Below are positions 18,735 through 26,826 of a stretch of DNA of 64,000 nt, piece after piece. Both the position numbers and the translations under genes were made by a program. Numbering within the stretch: position 1 is the first letter of the stretch; every line of letters starts with the position of its first letter. The notes under the pieces were generated by a model. That model was not told where the DNA came from and searched no databases. It saw only the letters and a list, made by a program, of their open reading frames with translations. This stretch comes from Streptomyces olivochromogenes (GTDB taxonomy: Bacteria > Actinomycetota > Actinomycetes > Streptomycetales > Streptomycetaceae): contig NZ_KQ948455.1 in assembly GCF_001514115.1 (NCBI RefSeq), positions 525,333 to 589,332 on the forward strand. Direction: 5' to 3'.

Positions 18735-19175
18735 TCAGTGCTCAGGTGACTCAACAGCCGCCGAAGTGACCAGTTCTGTCAGGACACCGTGGCAATCCTT
18801 TGGGTGAAGGAACGTGATTCGTGACCCCATGGAGCCGCGTCGGGGCTCGTCGTAGAGGACTCGAACGCCTTTCTCCCTGATATCGGCGGCTTCGGCGTCG
18901 ACGTCCGCCGTACCGAACGCGATGTGATGGACACCTTCGCCGTTCTTCGCCAGCCACTTCCCGACGGCCGAGTCCTCGCGGGTCGGCTCCAGGAGCTGGA
19001 GGTAGGAGGCGCCGCCGTCGGACGTCTCATTGATCTTGAGCATGGCCTCGCGGACGCCCTGCTCCTCGTTGACCTCGGAGTGGAAGACCTCGAAGCCGTA
19101 CGTCGCCCGGTAGAACTCGACGGTCGCGTCGAGGTCGAAGCAGGCGATACCGATGTGGTCGATTCGCGTCAGCAT
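18735..19175 (-). CDS. mce: Methylmalonyl-CoA epimerase
   Basis: A 146-residue glyoxalase-fold protein (MLTRIDHIGIACFDLD). It interconverts (2R)- and (2S)-methylmalonyl-CoA, linking propionyl-CoA carboxylation to methylmalonyl-CoA mutase. Metal ligands line up as H7, Q60, H84 and E134 with the H-Q-H-E set of the characterised propionibacterial enzyme. Two beta-alpha-beta-beta-beta modules are visible, with the VHHIAFG strand opening the second. It is transcribed divergently from the thiolase gene, 146 bases apart, so the two may share regulation. Confidence 0.95.
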   Translation of the reverse strand: MLTRIDHIGIACFDLDATVEFYRATYGFEVFHSEVNEEQGVREAMLKINETSDGGASYLQLLEPTREDSAVGKWLAKNGEGVHHIAFGTADVDAEAADIREKGVRVLYDEPRRGSMGSRITFLHPKDCHGVLTELVTSAAVESPEH

Positions 19176-19321
19176 GGAGTCAGTGCAGCGCTCATACGGC
19201 GGTTACGCAACGTGCGCGCGATCACACTGACTGCCGGATGACGGGTGGCCTACCGCTCAGTACATTCAAGTAAACCCTCGTTCACTCCTCGGCTGTGCAG
19301 CCGGTAAGGGGATCGCACCTC

Positions 19322-20524
19322 ATGTCTGGAACGAACAGCAGTACCTCGGTGATCGTCGCGGGCGCCCGAACGCCCATGGGACGGTTGCTGGGCTCGCTGA
19401 AGTCCTTCTCCGGGGCCGACCTCGGAGGCTTCGCGATCAAGGCCGCCCTCGACCGTGCGGGAATCGGTGGCGACCAGGTGCAGTACGTGATCATGGGTCA
19501 GGTGCTGCAGGCCGGGGCGGGGCAGATCCCGGCACGCCAGGCCGCGGTCAAGGCGGGCATCCCGATGAGCGTCCCGGCGCTCACGATCAACAAGGTGTGT
19601 CTGTCCGGTCTCGACGCCATCGCGCTCGCGGACCAGCTGATCCGCGCGGGTGAATTCGACATCGTGGTCGCGGGCGGCCAGGAGTCCATGACGAACGCGC
19701 CCCACCTGCTCCCCAAGTCCCGCGAGGGCTTCAAGTACGGCGCGATCGAGATGCTCGACGCGATGGCGTACGACGGTCTCACCGACGCCTTCGAGAACAT
19801 CGCCATGGGCGAGTCGACGGAGAAGCACAACACACGCCTGGGCATCGCCCGCCCGGAGCAGGACGAGATCGCGGCCCTGTCCCACCAGCGCGCGGCCACC
19901 GCCCAGAAGAACGGCATCTTCGAGGCGGAGATCACGCCCGTGGAGATTCCGCAGCGCAAGGGCGAGCCCGTCGTCTTCAGCAAGGACGAGGGAATCCGCG
20001 CCGAGACGACGGTGGAGTCGCTGGCCAAGCTGCGCCCCGCCTTCACCCGGGACGGCACGATCACGGCGGGCACCTCCTCGCAGATCTCCGACGGCGCCGC
20101 GGCCGTGGTCGTGATGAGCAAGACCAAGGCGCAGGAGCTCGGCCTCGAGTGGATCGCCGAGATCGGCGCGCACGGCAACGTCGCGGGTCCGGACAACTCC
20201 CTCCAGTCCCAGCCCTCGAACGCGATCCTGCACGCCCTGAAGAAGGAGGGCCTCGACGTCTCCGACCTCGACCTGATCGAGATCAACGAGGCGTTCGCCG
20301 CGGTCGCCGTGCAGTCAATGAAGGACCTCGGCGTATCCACGGAAAAGGTGAACGTCAACGGCGGTGCCATCGCCCTCGGTCACCCGATCGGGATGTCCGG
20401 CGCCCGCCTCGTGCTGCACCTCGCCCTGGAGCTCAGGCGGCGCGGCGGCGGGGTCGGCGCGGCGGCGCTGTGCGGTGGCGGCGGGCAGGGTGACGCGCTG
20501 ATCGTGCGGGTACCCAAGGCGTGA
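19322..20524 (+). CDS. Acetyl-CoA C-acetyltransferase (thiolase)
   Basis: A 400-residue thiolase starting MSGTNSSTSVIVAGART; AAGGGGAT sits ten bases before this ATG, and an upstream in-frame start at 19295 is less likely. Active-site residues are clear: C93 in NKVCLSGLDAI (acyl nucleophile), H354 in GHPIGMSGAR and C384 in LCGGGGQG. The biosynthetic/degradative thiolase condenses two acetyl-CoA to acetoacetyl-CoA or runs the reverse. Placed between epimerase and meaB, it sits in a short-chain acyl-CoA neighbourhood. About 100 bases of repeated CGTACGAC motifs separate it from meaB. Confidence 0.95.
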   Translation: MSGTNSSTSVIVAGARTPMGRLLGSLKSFSGADLGGFAIKAALDRAGIGGDQVQYVIMGQVLQAGAGQIPARQAAVKAGIPMSVPALTINKVCLSGLDAIALADQLIRAGEFDIVVAGGQESMTNAPHLLPKSREGFKYGAIEMLDAMAYDGLTDAFENIAMGESTEKHNTRLGIARPEQDEIAALSHQRAATAQKNGIFEAEITPVEIPQRKGEPVVFSKDEGIRAETTVESLAKLRPAFTRDGTITAGTSSQISDGAAAVVVMSKTKAQELGLEWIAEIGAHGNVAGPDNSLQSQPSNAILHALKKEGLDVSDLDLIEINEAFAAVAVQSMKDLGVSTEKVNVNGGAIALGHPIGMSGARLVLHLALELRRRGGGVGAAALCGGGGQGDALIVRVPKA

Positions 20525-20540
20525 AGCCGTTGTCCCTTTC

Positions 20541-20607
20541 CGTACGACCCTGATGCGTACGACCCTGGCGCGTACGACTGTGAACGACCTCGGTGCGTAC
20601 GACTCTG
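20541..20607. repeat. Short GCGTACGAC direct repeats between thiolase and meaB
   Basis: The octamer CGTACGAC recurs four times in about 65 bases (near 20541, 20556, 20571 and 20595), each followed by C or T and a TGA/TGG. It could be slippage-derived or a binding array. Confidence 0.5.
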
Positions 20608-20629
20608 AACGGATCTGAACGGAGCTGTG

Positions 20630-21586
20630 ATGCAGGACGTCTCCTCGCTGGTGGCCCAGGCCAGGGAAGGCAGGCCGCGGGCCGTGGCCCGGCTGATCTC
20701 CCTGGTGGAGGGGGCGTCCCCGCAGTTGCGCGAGGTCATGGCGGCGCTGGCCCCGCTGACCGGCAACGCGTACGTCGTCGGGCTCACCGGCTCTCCGGGC
20801 GTGGGCAAGTCGACCTCGACCTCGGCGCTGGTGACGGCGTACCGGCGGCAGGGCAAGCGGGTCGGGGTCCTGGCCGTCGACCCGTCCTCGCCGTTCTCCG
20901 GAGGCGCCCTGCTCGGCGACCGTGTCCGTATGTCCGAGCACGCCTCCGACCCCGGTGTCTACATCCGCTCGATGGCCACGCGAGGCCATCTGGGCGGTCT
21001 GGCCTGGGCGGCCCCCCAGGCCATCCGCGTCCTGGACGCGGCGGGCTGTGACGTGATCCTGGTGGAGACGGTCGGTGTGGGCCAGTCGGAGGTGGAGATC
21101 GCCTCCCAGGCGGACACCTCGGTGGTCCTGCTCGCCCCCGGCATGGGCGACGGCATCCAGGCGGCGAAGGCCGGAATCCTGGAGATCGGCGACGTGTACG
21201 TGGTGAACAAGGCCGACCGGGACGGTGCCGACGCGACCGCGCGTGAGCTGAACCACATGCTCGGGCTCGGCGAGTCCCGAGGACCCGGGGACTGGCGGCC
21301 GCCGATCGTGAAGACGGTCGCGGCGCGGGGCGAGGGCATCGACGAGGTCGTCGAGGCCCTGGAGAAGCACCACGCCTGGATGGAGGAGCACGGTGTCCTC
21401 GCCGAGCGCCGCCTCGCCCGGGCGTCCCAGGAGGTCGAGACGATCGCCGTCACGGCGCTGCGCCAACGTATCGGTGACCTTCATGGTGACCGCCGCCTGA
21501 GTGCGCTCGCGGAGCGGATCGTGGCGGGGGAGCTGGATCCCTACCGGGCGGCGGACTCGTTGGTGGAGGGCCTGACGGAGGGCTGA
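20630..21586 (+). CDS. meaB: MeaB-type GTPase chaperone of acyl-CoA mutases
   Basis: A 318-residue G3E P-loop GTPase (also called ArgK). ATG at MQDVSSLVAQ is five bases past GGAG. Walker A GSPGVGKS is at residues 54-61, then DPSSPFSGGALLGDRVRM (switch region), VETVGVGQSEVE (Walker B/switch II) and NKAD near 200 for guanine recognition. MeaB gates loading and removal of the adenosylcobalamin cofactor on methylmalonyl- or isobutyryl-CoA mutase. Its likely clients are the mutases of this genome, including IcmA encoded at 32484. Confidence 0.94.
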   Translation: MQDVSSLVAQAREGRPRAVARLISLVEGASPQLREVMAALAPLTGNAYVVGLTGSPGVGKSTSTSALVTAYRRQGKRVGVLAVDPSSPFSGGALLGDRVRMSEHASDPGVYIRSMATRGHLGGLAWAAPQAIRVLDAAGCDVILVETVGVGQSEVEIASQADTSVVLLAPGMGDGIQAAKAGILEIGDVYVVNKADRDGADATARELNHMLGLGESRGPGDWRPPIVKTVAARGEGIDEVVEALEKHHAWMEEHGVLAERRLARASQEVETIAVTALRQRIGDLHGDRRLSALAERIVAGELDPYRAADSLVEGLTEG

Positions 21587-21919
21587 GGCGGGGTTTCCTC
21601 GCCCCCGCCGCCCCTACCCGTCCCATCCCGTCCCCGGGGGCTCCGCCCCCAGACCCCCGGGCGGGTTCTTCGCCCGCGGGCCGACGGGGGCTGGTCGCGC
21701 AGTTCCCCGCGCCCCTGGGGTCGGGGCTGCGCCCCGGATCCCCGCGCCCCTTGAAGGTGGGGGGTGCGTACCTGTCAACTCTTGGCGCCCGCTGTTACGT
21801 TAGGGCGCATGTTCCTCCTCTTGGCATAGGGCCCGCCCAGGCCCGCGACGGACACCGGTGGGTGCGTCGTCGCGGCACTCAGGCGACCCCTGTCCACCTC
21901 CCGGTCGAGGAACCCCAAC
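21587..21919 (+). other. Intergenic region: Streptomyces repeat followed by a possible leader RNA
   Basis: The 333 bases after meaB hold GC-rich inverted repeats of the dispersed type up to about 21753. Next come a possible TGTCAA-N17-TACGTT promoter (21773-21801) and a six-codon frame MFLLLA (21809-21829) before the MFS start at 21920. No larger gene is visible. Confidence 0.5.
21632..21753. repeat. Dispersed Streptomyces intergenic repeat
   Basis: Contains GTCGCGCAGTTCCCCGCGCC flanked by GC-rich inverted repeats (GGGGCTCCGCCCC, GGGGCTGCGCCCC). Related copies occur at about 23171, 34191-34440, 47552 and 55566, always between or at the ends of genes. Confidence 0.75.
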
Positions 21920-23179
21920 ATGTCTGCGCCCACGCCGCGGCCCTCGTACGCCGCGTTCTTCCGCATCCCCCACACCCGCCACACCTTCACCGCCGCCCTC
22001 ATCGGCAGGCTCTCCTACGGCATGGTCTCGCTGGCCGTGATGCTCAGCGTGACCGAGGCCACCGGCTCGTACGCCGCCGCCGGCACGGTCATGGCACTGT
22101 TCGGCGCGACAAGCGTGCTCCTGTCACCCGTGAGGGCGGCCCTGATCGACCGCCACGGCCCCCGCCGCGCCCTCCTCCCGATGGCCTCGCTCTACGCCAC
22201 CCTGCTCGCGACCCTCGCGACAGCGGCCTGGCGGCCCGGAACACCCGCACCCGCCCTCGGCGCCCTCGCCGCCACCGCGGGCGCCTGCACACCGCCCCTC
22301 GGCCCCACGGTGCGCGCCCTGTGGGGCGAGGTCATCGAGGACAACCGGGTCCTGCAGCGGGCATACAGCCTGGACGGGATCGCCGAGGAGATCCTCTTCG
22401 TCTCGGGTCCGCTGCTGGTGGGCGCGGTCGTCCAGTTCGCACCCCCGGCCGCCGCGCTCGCGCTCTGCGCCCTGCTGGTGTGGGCCGGAACCCTCGCCTT
22501 CGTCCTGTCGCCGGCCGTGGCGGGCGTACGTCCGGCCGTCACGAAGCCCGTCGCACGCCCAGGGCGCGGGCGCCGTTTCCGTGACGGACGCGCGCTCCTG
22601 CAGCCCGTCGTCGTCGCGGCGGGCGTCGGCCTGTCCGTGGGGGCCGTCGACCTTCTGGTGATGGCCTACGCCACCCGGCATCAGCACGGGAACGACGTGG
22701 TGGCCTGGGTGCTCGCCGCACTGTCGCTGGGCAGCGCCCTGGGCGGTCTCCTGAACGGCGCCGTCGACTGGCGTATGCCCGCACGGGCGCGGCTGCCGCT
22801 GCTGGCGGGCGGCCTGGGCCTCGCCCTGTCGGCCGCGGGCCTCGCTCCCGGCCTCGGCACCCTGACCGTCGCCGTGGCCTGCGCCGGTTTCTTCGTCGCC
22901 CCGGCGCTCACGACGTCCTACCTGATCGCCGACGAGGCGGCCCCGCCGGGCCGCCGTACCCAGGCCGGAGCCTGGGTCAACACCGCGGTGAACGCCGGAA
23001 GCGCGGGCGGCACCGCGGGAGTAGGCCTTCTGGTGGGCCACCTACCCCTGAGCCTGTGCTTCGCCCTGTCGGGGACGGTGGCGGTGGCGGCGGGCGTGCT
23101 CTCAACGCAGGGTGCTCGTGCGGCGAGGGCGCCGCACGGAGCCTCCAGGGATACGCCCGAGCTGACCCACGCCCCTTAA
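21920..23179 (+). CDS. MFS transporter
   Basis: A 419-residue membrane protein with 12 predicted helices; ATG at MSAPTPRPSYAAFF with GAGGAA eight bases upstream. The first helices (TFTAALIGRLSYGMVSLAVML) and the cytoplasmic loop DRHGPRRALLPMAS match the MFS motif A region, although motif A is degenerate. Proton-linked export of small molecules is the usual role; substrate unknown. Single gene between meaB and the convergent marR gene, possibly preceded by a leader peptide. The last codons overlap a copy of the dispersed intergenic repeat. Confidence 0.85.
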   Translation: MSAPTPRPSYAAFFRIPHTRHTFTAALIGRLSYGMVSLAVMLSVTEATGSYAAAGTVMALFGATSVLLSPVRAALIDRHGPRRALLPMASLYATLLATLATAAWRPGTPAPALGALAATAGACTPPLGPTVRALWGEVIEDNRVLQRAYSLDGIAEEILFVSGPLLVGAVVQFAPPAAALALCALLVWAGTLAFVLSPAVAGVRPAVTKPVARPGRGRRFRDGRALLQPVVVAAGVGLSVGAVDLLVMAYATRHQHGNDVVAWVLAALSLGSALGGLLNGAVDWRMPARARLPLLAGGLGLALSAAGLAPGLGTLTVAVACAGFFVAPALTTSYLIADEAAPPGRRTQAGAWVNTAVNAGSAGGTAGVGLLVGHLPLSLCFALSGTVAVAAGVLSTQGARAARAPHGASRDTPELTHAP

Positions 23180-23206
23180 GGGCGCGGGGAACGGCGCGAC
23201 CAGCCA
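23171..23206. repeat. Dispersed intergenic repeat, inverted copy
   Basis: GCGCGGGGAACGGCGCGACC is the complement of the repeat core found at 21695 and 34245. It overlaps the last codons of the MFS gene and may act as a terminator. Confidence 0.6.
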
Positions 23207-23265
23207 CGGACTACCCGCAGTGACAGGCAACCCGCGGCTACGGTCGGCCCGCACTCAGCGGAGCG

Positions 23266-23742
23266 TTACGGCTTGCCCCGCTGCCCCCGCAAATGCTCCG
23301 CGATCGGCCGCAACGACTTGTGCAGCTCCTCCAGGGCCTCCGGGGACAGCAGATCCATGAAGTGCCTGCGTACGGACGCCACGTGGTGCGGGGCGACCTT
23401 CTGCATCGTCTCCATGCCGTGCTCGGTGAGGACGGCGAACAGTCCCCGGCGGTCGGACTCGCAGTTCTCGCGCCGGACCAGGTCCGCGTTCTCCATGCGG
23501 GTGATCTGGTGCGAGAGCCGGCTCTTGGACTGGAGGGTGGCGGCCGCGAGGTCGCTCATCCGCAGCCGGAAGCCCTCCGACTCGGAAAGGTTCACCAGGA
23601 TCTCGTAGTCGTTCATCGTCAGCCCGAACGGCTGCAGATCCCTTTCGAGCTGGTACGTCAACAGCCTGTTGACCTCCAGGTGGGTGCGCCAGGCGCACTG
23701 CTCCGCATCGGTCAGCCAGCGCGTGGCCGTCTCGGTCTCCAT
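23266..23742 (-). CDS. absC: MarR-family regulator, likely AbsC
   Basis: A 158-residue winged-helix protein (METETATRWLTDAEQCAWR). The DNA-binding part runs from LTMNDYEILVNL through SKSRLSHQITRMENADLV to the wing RRENCESDRRGLF. Histidines in VAPHHVASVRRHF plus an N-terminal cysteine could form a metal site of the AdcR zinc-sensor type. From memory, the gene at this chromosomal position in S. coelicolor is absC, linked to zinc-dependent antibiotic production; the symbol rests on synteny and not on a search. AT-rich sequence (CTAAAATGTTGAAAG) just upstream could be its own operator/promoter. Confidence 0.85.
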   Translation of the reverse strand: METETATRWLTDAEQCAWRTHLEVNRLLTYQLERDLQPFGLTMNDYEILVNLSESEGFRLRMSDLAAATLQSKSRLSHQITRMENADLVRRENCESDRRGLFAVLTEHGMETMQKVAPHHVASVRRHFMDLLSPEALEELHKSLRPIAEHLRGQRGKP

Positions 23743-23834
23743 GAATGAAGTCTACCTAAAATGTTGAAAGGCGAACTAGTGAGGGTGGTGTGACTACGCG
23801 CACGCGTTCGACGTCACACTCCGCAGACTACCGC

Positions 23835-24644
23835 TCACAGACCGAAGCGACGCTGGAGGTCCCCGAGCTGTCCGGGAAGACGCGGTGTGCCGGCTTGCTG
23901 ACCGTGCTGTCCCTGGTGACCGGGTACCCCGCCACCGCCGGGCACGCCCGGCTCATGCGGAACGGCCCCCGTGGCCTGCTCGGCCATGAGGACCTCCGTG
24001 GACTGCAGCAGGACCGTGCCGGCCCCTACGAACTCGAACTGGTGCTCCTCTCCAGAGGCCCCGCCGAGGCCTGTCAGTGCACGTAGACCGCCCATGAGGC
24101 CTGTCATGTACCCGTGGTCGTAGTGATGGCACGGGGACGGGCAGTCGGCCCAGCCGACAAGCGCTTGCGGATCCACCCGGATGGGAGGCTCCATGAACAC
24201 CACCGGACCGTTAGAGGCCGCCACGAACTTGCCGGTTCCGATCAGCGTCAAAAAGCCCGGCACGATCGACTGCTTGAGCGCGAGACTTGGCTGAAAAGCG
24301 AGCAGGTTGCCAGAGCGAATGGTCAGGTTGCCCTCGTCCAAGTCATACGAATTCACGTCGAAGGCCCGGTCGGCGAGGAGCATCTTGCCCGAGCCCTCCG
24401 CCACCACCCAGTCGCTCGCGTGCAGAGGCGAATGGAAAGATGTGCGCACGAGACGGTCCAGTCGGCCGTGCCCGATGCCGTTGAAATCCATCGACCCGTA
24501 GTAGGCGATCATCTTGCCCTTCTGCAGGAACCACTGGCTCCCCTTGAGCTCCACGCAGAAGGTGTACTTGTTGACGTTGTCGTCGACCGGCAGGGTCATC
24601 GGGTCGTAGATCACCGGGCCGCCCGGAGTCCCGTACGCGCTCAC
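23835..24644 (-). CDS. AIM24-family protein (first of three, C-terminally extended)
   Basis: A 269-residue protein (MSAYGTPGGPVIYDPMTLP) made of short beta strands with frequent Gly turns, as in the AIM24/TIGR00266 double-psi-like fold. Characteristic phrases are QKGKMIAYYGSMDF, GSGKMLLADRAFDVN and GTGKFVAASNGPVV. Unlike the two upstream paralogues it carries a C-terminal Gly/Gln/Pro-rich tail of about 45 residues after LLQSTEV. Yeast AIM24 is mitochondrial and affects inner-membrane organisation; bacterial roles are unknown. Its start overlaps the stop of the second gene by four bases. Confidence 0.85.
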   Translation of the reverse strand: MSAYGTPGGPVIYDPMTLPVDDNVNKYTFCVELKGSQWFLQKGKMIAYYGSMDFNGIGHGRLDRLVRTSFHSPLHASDWVVAEGSGKMLLADRAFDVNSYDLDEGNLTIRSGNLLAFQPSLALKQSIVPGFLTLIGTGKFVAASNGPVVFMEPPIRVDPQALVGWADCPSPCHHYDHGYMTGLMGGLRALTGLGGASGEEHQFEFVGAGTVLLQSTEVLMAEQATGAVPHEPGVPGGGGVPGHQGQHGQQAGTPRLPGQLGDLQRRFGL

Positions 24645-25291
24645 AGCTTCTCCTCCGAGGCCTGGACGTACACCGCACCACTGCCGCTCAGCTCCAGCTG
24701 GAACGCCTCGCCCGAGCCGCGGCCCACCATGTCGCGCCAGCCGAGCGCCGTGGACAGCTTGTTGCGTACGTCACCGTGGTGCGCCACGTACGCCTGGGGG
24801 TCGACATGGACGGGGCGCTGGGGGGAGATGGGGACCTCGATCACGCCCCCGTGGGCCATCACGGCCACCGCGCCGTGCCCCTTGAGGGTGGTCGTGAAGA
24901 GCCCCTGGCCCGTCACCTGGCCGCGGACCATGCCCATGACGCCGCCCTGCGAGCCGAGGAACATCGTGCCCTGCTGGAGGGTGCCGTCGAAGGCCAGCAG
25001 CCGGTCCGCCTCGACGTACAGGGTGTCGCCCGTGAGGTTGATCACCTGGATGTGATGGCCGCCGTGCCCGAAGAAGACCGTGCCGCTGCCCTCGACGGTC
25101 ATCAGCGGGGTGGCCTCATTGGCGACCCGACGGCCGATCATCGACATGATCCCGCCCTGGCCGCCCTGGACGTTGGGTGTGAAGGAGACCTCGCCCTTGT
25201 AGGCCAGCATCGCGCCGCGCTGACTGAACAGGCGCTGGCCGGGCAGGACCGTCGCCTCGATCATCTTGGAGTTCACTTCGCGGAACGGCAT
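24641..25291 (-). CDS. AIM24-family protein (second of three)
   Basis: A 216-residue beta-rich protein beginning MPFREVNSKMIEATVLPGQ. Repeated motifs are QRGAMLAYKGEVSF, GSGTVFFGHGGHHIQVI, GDTLYVEADRLLAFD, GQGLFTTTLKGHGAVAV and VDPQAYVAHHGDV. These match those of the third gene almost block for block, indicating tandem duplication. It starts one base after the stop of the third gene and overlaps the first by four bases, so all three are translationally coupled. No enzyme motif is visible. Confidence 0.87.
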   Translation of the reverse strand: MPFREVNSKMIEATVLPGQRLFSQRGAMLAYKGEVSFTPNVQGGQGGIMSMIGRRVANEATPLMTVEGSGTVFFGHGGHHIQVINLTGDTLYVEADRLLAFDGTLQQGTMFLGSQGGVMGMVRGQVTGQGLFTTTLKGHGAVAVMAHGGVIEVPISPQRPVHVDPQAYVAHHGDVRNKLSTALGWRDMVGRGSGEAFQLELSGSGAVYVQASEEKL

Positions 25292-25292
25292 G

Positions 25293-25925
25293 TCACACGT
25301 CCCCCGCGATCGTGTTGCGCTCACTGGGCTGTACGTAGACCAGTCCGTCACCCTCGAAACGGATCTGGAAGGCCTCGCCGCCGCCCTCGCCCATGAACGT
25401 GCGGAAAGTCACGCCGGCCTGGAAGGACTGCCGGACATTGCCCTGGTGCGCGATGTACGCCCCCGGGTCGACCGTCAGCGGGTACTGGGAGCTGACACGC
25501 AGCACCACCGCCGGGCCGTCGGACGTGATCGCCGCCTGGCCGTGGCCCTCGACGGTGGTCGTGAACAGCCCGTTGCCCTGGGAGGCGCCTCTGAGGCCCG
25601 TGAAGGACGTGCCCGTCCGCAGGCCCGCGTCGGTCGCGAGCAGGTTGCTCGACTCGACGTACAGCTTGTCCCCCTGGAGGTTCACCAGGTTGATCTCGGA
25701 GGCCCGGTCCGCGAACCAGCAGGTCCCTTGCCCCCTCACCTCCATCACCGTCATCTGCTCACCGGTGATGCGCCGGGTCACCATCCCGCGGATCCCCTCC
25801 CCACCGCCGCTCAGCTTCTTGAACGCCATCTGACCGTCGTACGCGACCATCGAGCCGTTCTTCGCCTTCACGGCGTCCCCGGTCATGTCGACGGCCAGCA
25901 CCTTGCTGCCTTGAAGTCGGAACAT
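25293..25925 (-). CDS. AIM24-family protein (third of three, operon-leading)
   Basis: A 210-residue protein, first in the transcription order. ATG at MFRLQGSKVLAVDMTGD is chosen by the family; no good ribosome site is visible, and a GTG two codons upstream sits six bases after TACCTT, so translation might be leaderless. Blocks include GSMVAYDGQMAF, GQGTCWFADRASEINLV, GDKLYVESSNLLA and VDPGAYIAHQGNV. Structure: tandem beta repeats, no membrane segment. Its likely partners are the two products downstream; a hetero-oligomer is a fair inference. Confidence 0.85.
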   Translation of the reverse strand: MFRLQGSKVLAVDMTGDAVKAKNGSMVAYDGQMAFKKLSGGGEGIRGMVTRRITGEQMTVMEVRGQGTCWFADRASEINLVNLQGDKLYVESSNLLATDAGLRTGTSFTGLRGASQGNGLFTTTVEGHGQAAITSDGPAVVLRVSSQYPLTVDPGAYIAHQGNVRQSFQAGVTFRTFMGEGGGEAFQIRFEGDGLVYVQPSERNTIAGDV

Positions 25926-26127
25926 CGCCACGTGGTGAAGGTAGCGGCAGGGCGGGAGCCCGGACAGGGTCCAGAGGCGGATCTCACCCCTGAGCGGACC
26001 CTTAGGGGGCAAGACGGGCACCCCCGGGAGGGGCTGCCGCGCCCCGGGTGCCACAATGGTGGACGCTTGTGCTTACGTTCACAAAGCGGCTCCCCGCCGA
26101 AAGCGAATCTCCCACCGAAGGTGACCC

Positions 26128-26475
26128 GTGGACATAAAGACCGCCACCGCCCTCCGCCGCCTCCGCCTGGTCTCGGCCCCCGAGGCCGTCTCCTTCCTGC
26201 TGCTGCTCCTCTGCTCGGTGCTGAAGCGGACCACGGACTTCAACGGGGTGCCCGTCATGGGCTCCATCCACGGAATCCTCTTCATCCTGTACGTGATCTT
26301 CTGGGCGGACGCCTGGAACCGCACCAAGTGGGGCAAGAAGACGGCGGCCCTCTACTTCGTCCTCTCCGTGCTGCCCACCGGCGGCTTCTTCGCCGAGCGC
26401 AAGCTGCGGCGCGAGAGCGAGGACGCGGTCATCGCCTCCCGTGCCCGCCGCGAGGGAGTCGTGAAGTCCTCATGA
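26128..26475 (+). CDS. DUF3817 small integral membrane protein
   Basis: A 115-residue protein from a GTG start (DIKTATALRRLRLVSAPEA) with GAAGGTGACCC upstream. Three hydrophobic segments surround the DUF3817 core: SFLLLLLCSVLKR, GSIHGILFILYVIFWADAW and ALYFVLSVLPTGGFFAERKL. Members are found mainly in actinobacteria; function unknown. It overlaps the next gene by four bases (ATGA). A paralogue lies at 32071. Confidence 0.85.
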   Translation: MDIKTATALRRLRLVSAPEAVSFLLLLLCSVLKRTTDFNGVPVMGSIHGILFILYVIFWADAWNRTKWGKKTAALYFVLSVLPTGGFFAERKLRRESEDAVIASRARREGVVKSS

Positions 26476-26765
26476 TCGTCGCCTTCTCCGTGACGCCCCT
26501 GGGTGTCGGCGAGGACGTGGGGGAGTACGTCGCCGACGCCGTCCGGGTCGTGCGTGAATCGGGGCTGCCGAACCGCACCGACGCCATGTTCACCTCCATC
26601 GAGGGGGAGTGGGACGAGGTGATGGACGTGGTCAAGCGCGCCGTCGCCGCCGTCGAGGCACGGGCGCCGCGCGTCTCCGTCGTCCTGAAGGCGGACATCC
26701 GCCCCGGTGTGACGGACGGTCTGACCTCCAAGGTGGAGACGGTGGAGCGGCACCTGTCCGCGTAG
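26472..26765 (+). CDS. MTH1187-family thiamine-binding protein
   Basis: A 97-residue ferredoxin-like alpha/beta protein (MIVAFSVTPLGVGEDVGEYV). Family features are the N-terminal strand with SVTPLG, then GLPNRTDAMFTSIEGEWDEVMDVV and VVLKADIRPG. Members of the MTH1187/YkoF-like group bind thiamine or its precursors as small oligomers. It is translationally coupled to the DUF3817 gene, and a clear terminator follows 22 bases after the stop. A joint role with DUF3817 in membrane passage of a thiamine-like compound would be inference. Confidence 0.88.
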   Translation: MIVAFSVTPLGVGEDVGEYVADAVRVVRESGLPNRTDAMFTSIEGEWDEVMDVVKRAVAAVEARAPRVSVVLKADIRPGVTDGLTSKVETVERHLSA

Positions 26766-26785
26766 GCCTCCGGCGGGAAGACCCG

Positions 26786-26815
26786 AAACCCCGGCCCAGT
26801 GGGCCGGGGTTTTTC
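26786..26815 (+). terminator. Intrinsic terminator
   Basis: Stem AACCCCGGCCC / GGGCCGGGGTT with a three-base loop, followed by TTTT. It closes the DUF3817-MTH1187 transcript. Confidence 0.9.
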
Positions 26816-26826
26816 GCGCCCGACCG

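Noticed and set aside
14565..18769. Two frames of more than 1100 codons on the plus strand opposite scy
   Set aside because: Products are Ser/Arg/Ala or Leu/Gly/Arg low complexity and mirror the Glu/Ala/Arg coiled-coil codons of scy; shadows of a biased gene.
24114..26765. Plus-strand frames covering the AIM24 genes
   Set aside because: Only the last part (26472-26765) is a real gene; the remainder is the shadow of the AIM24 genes on the minus strand.
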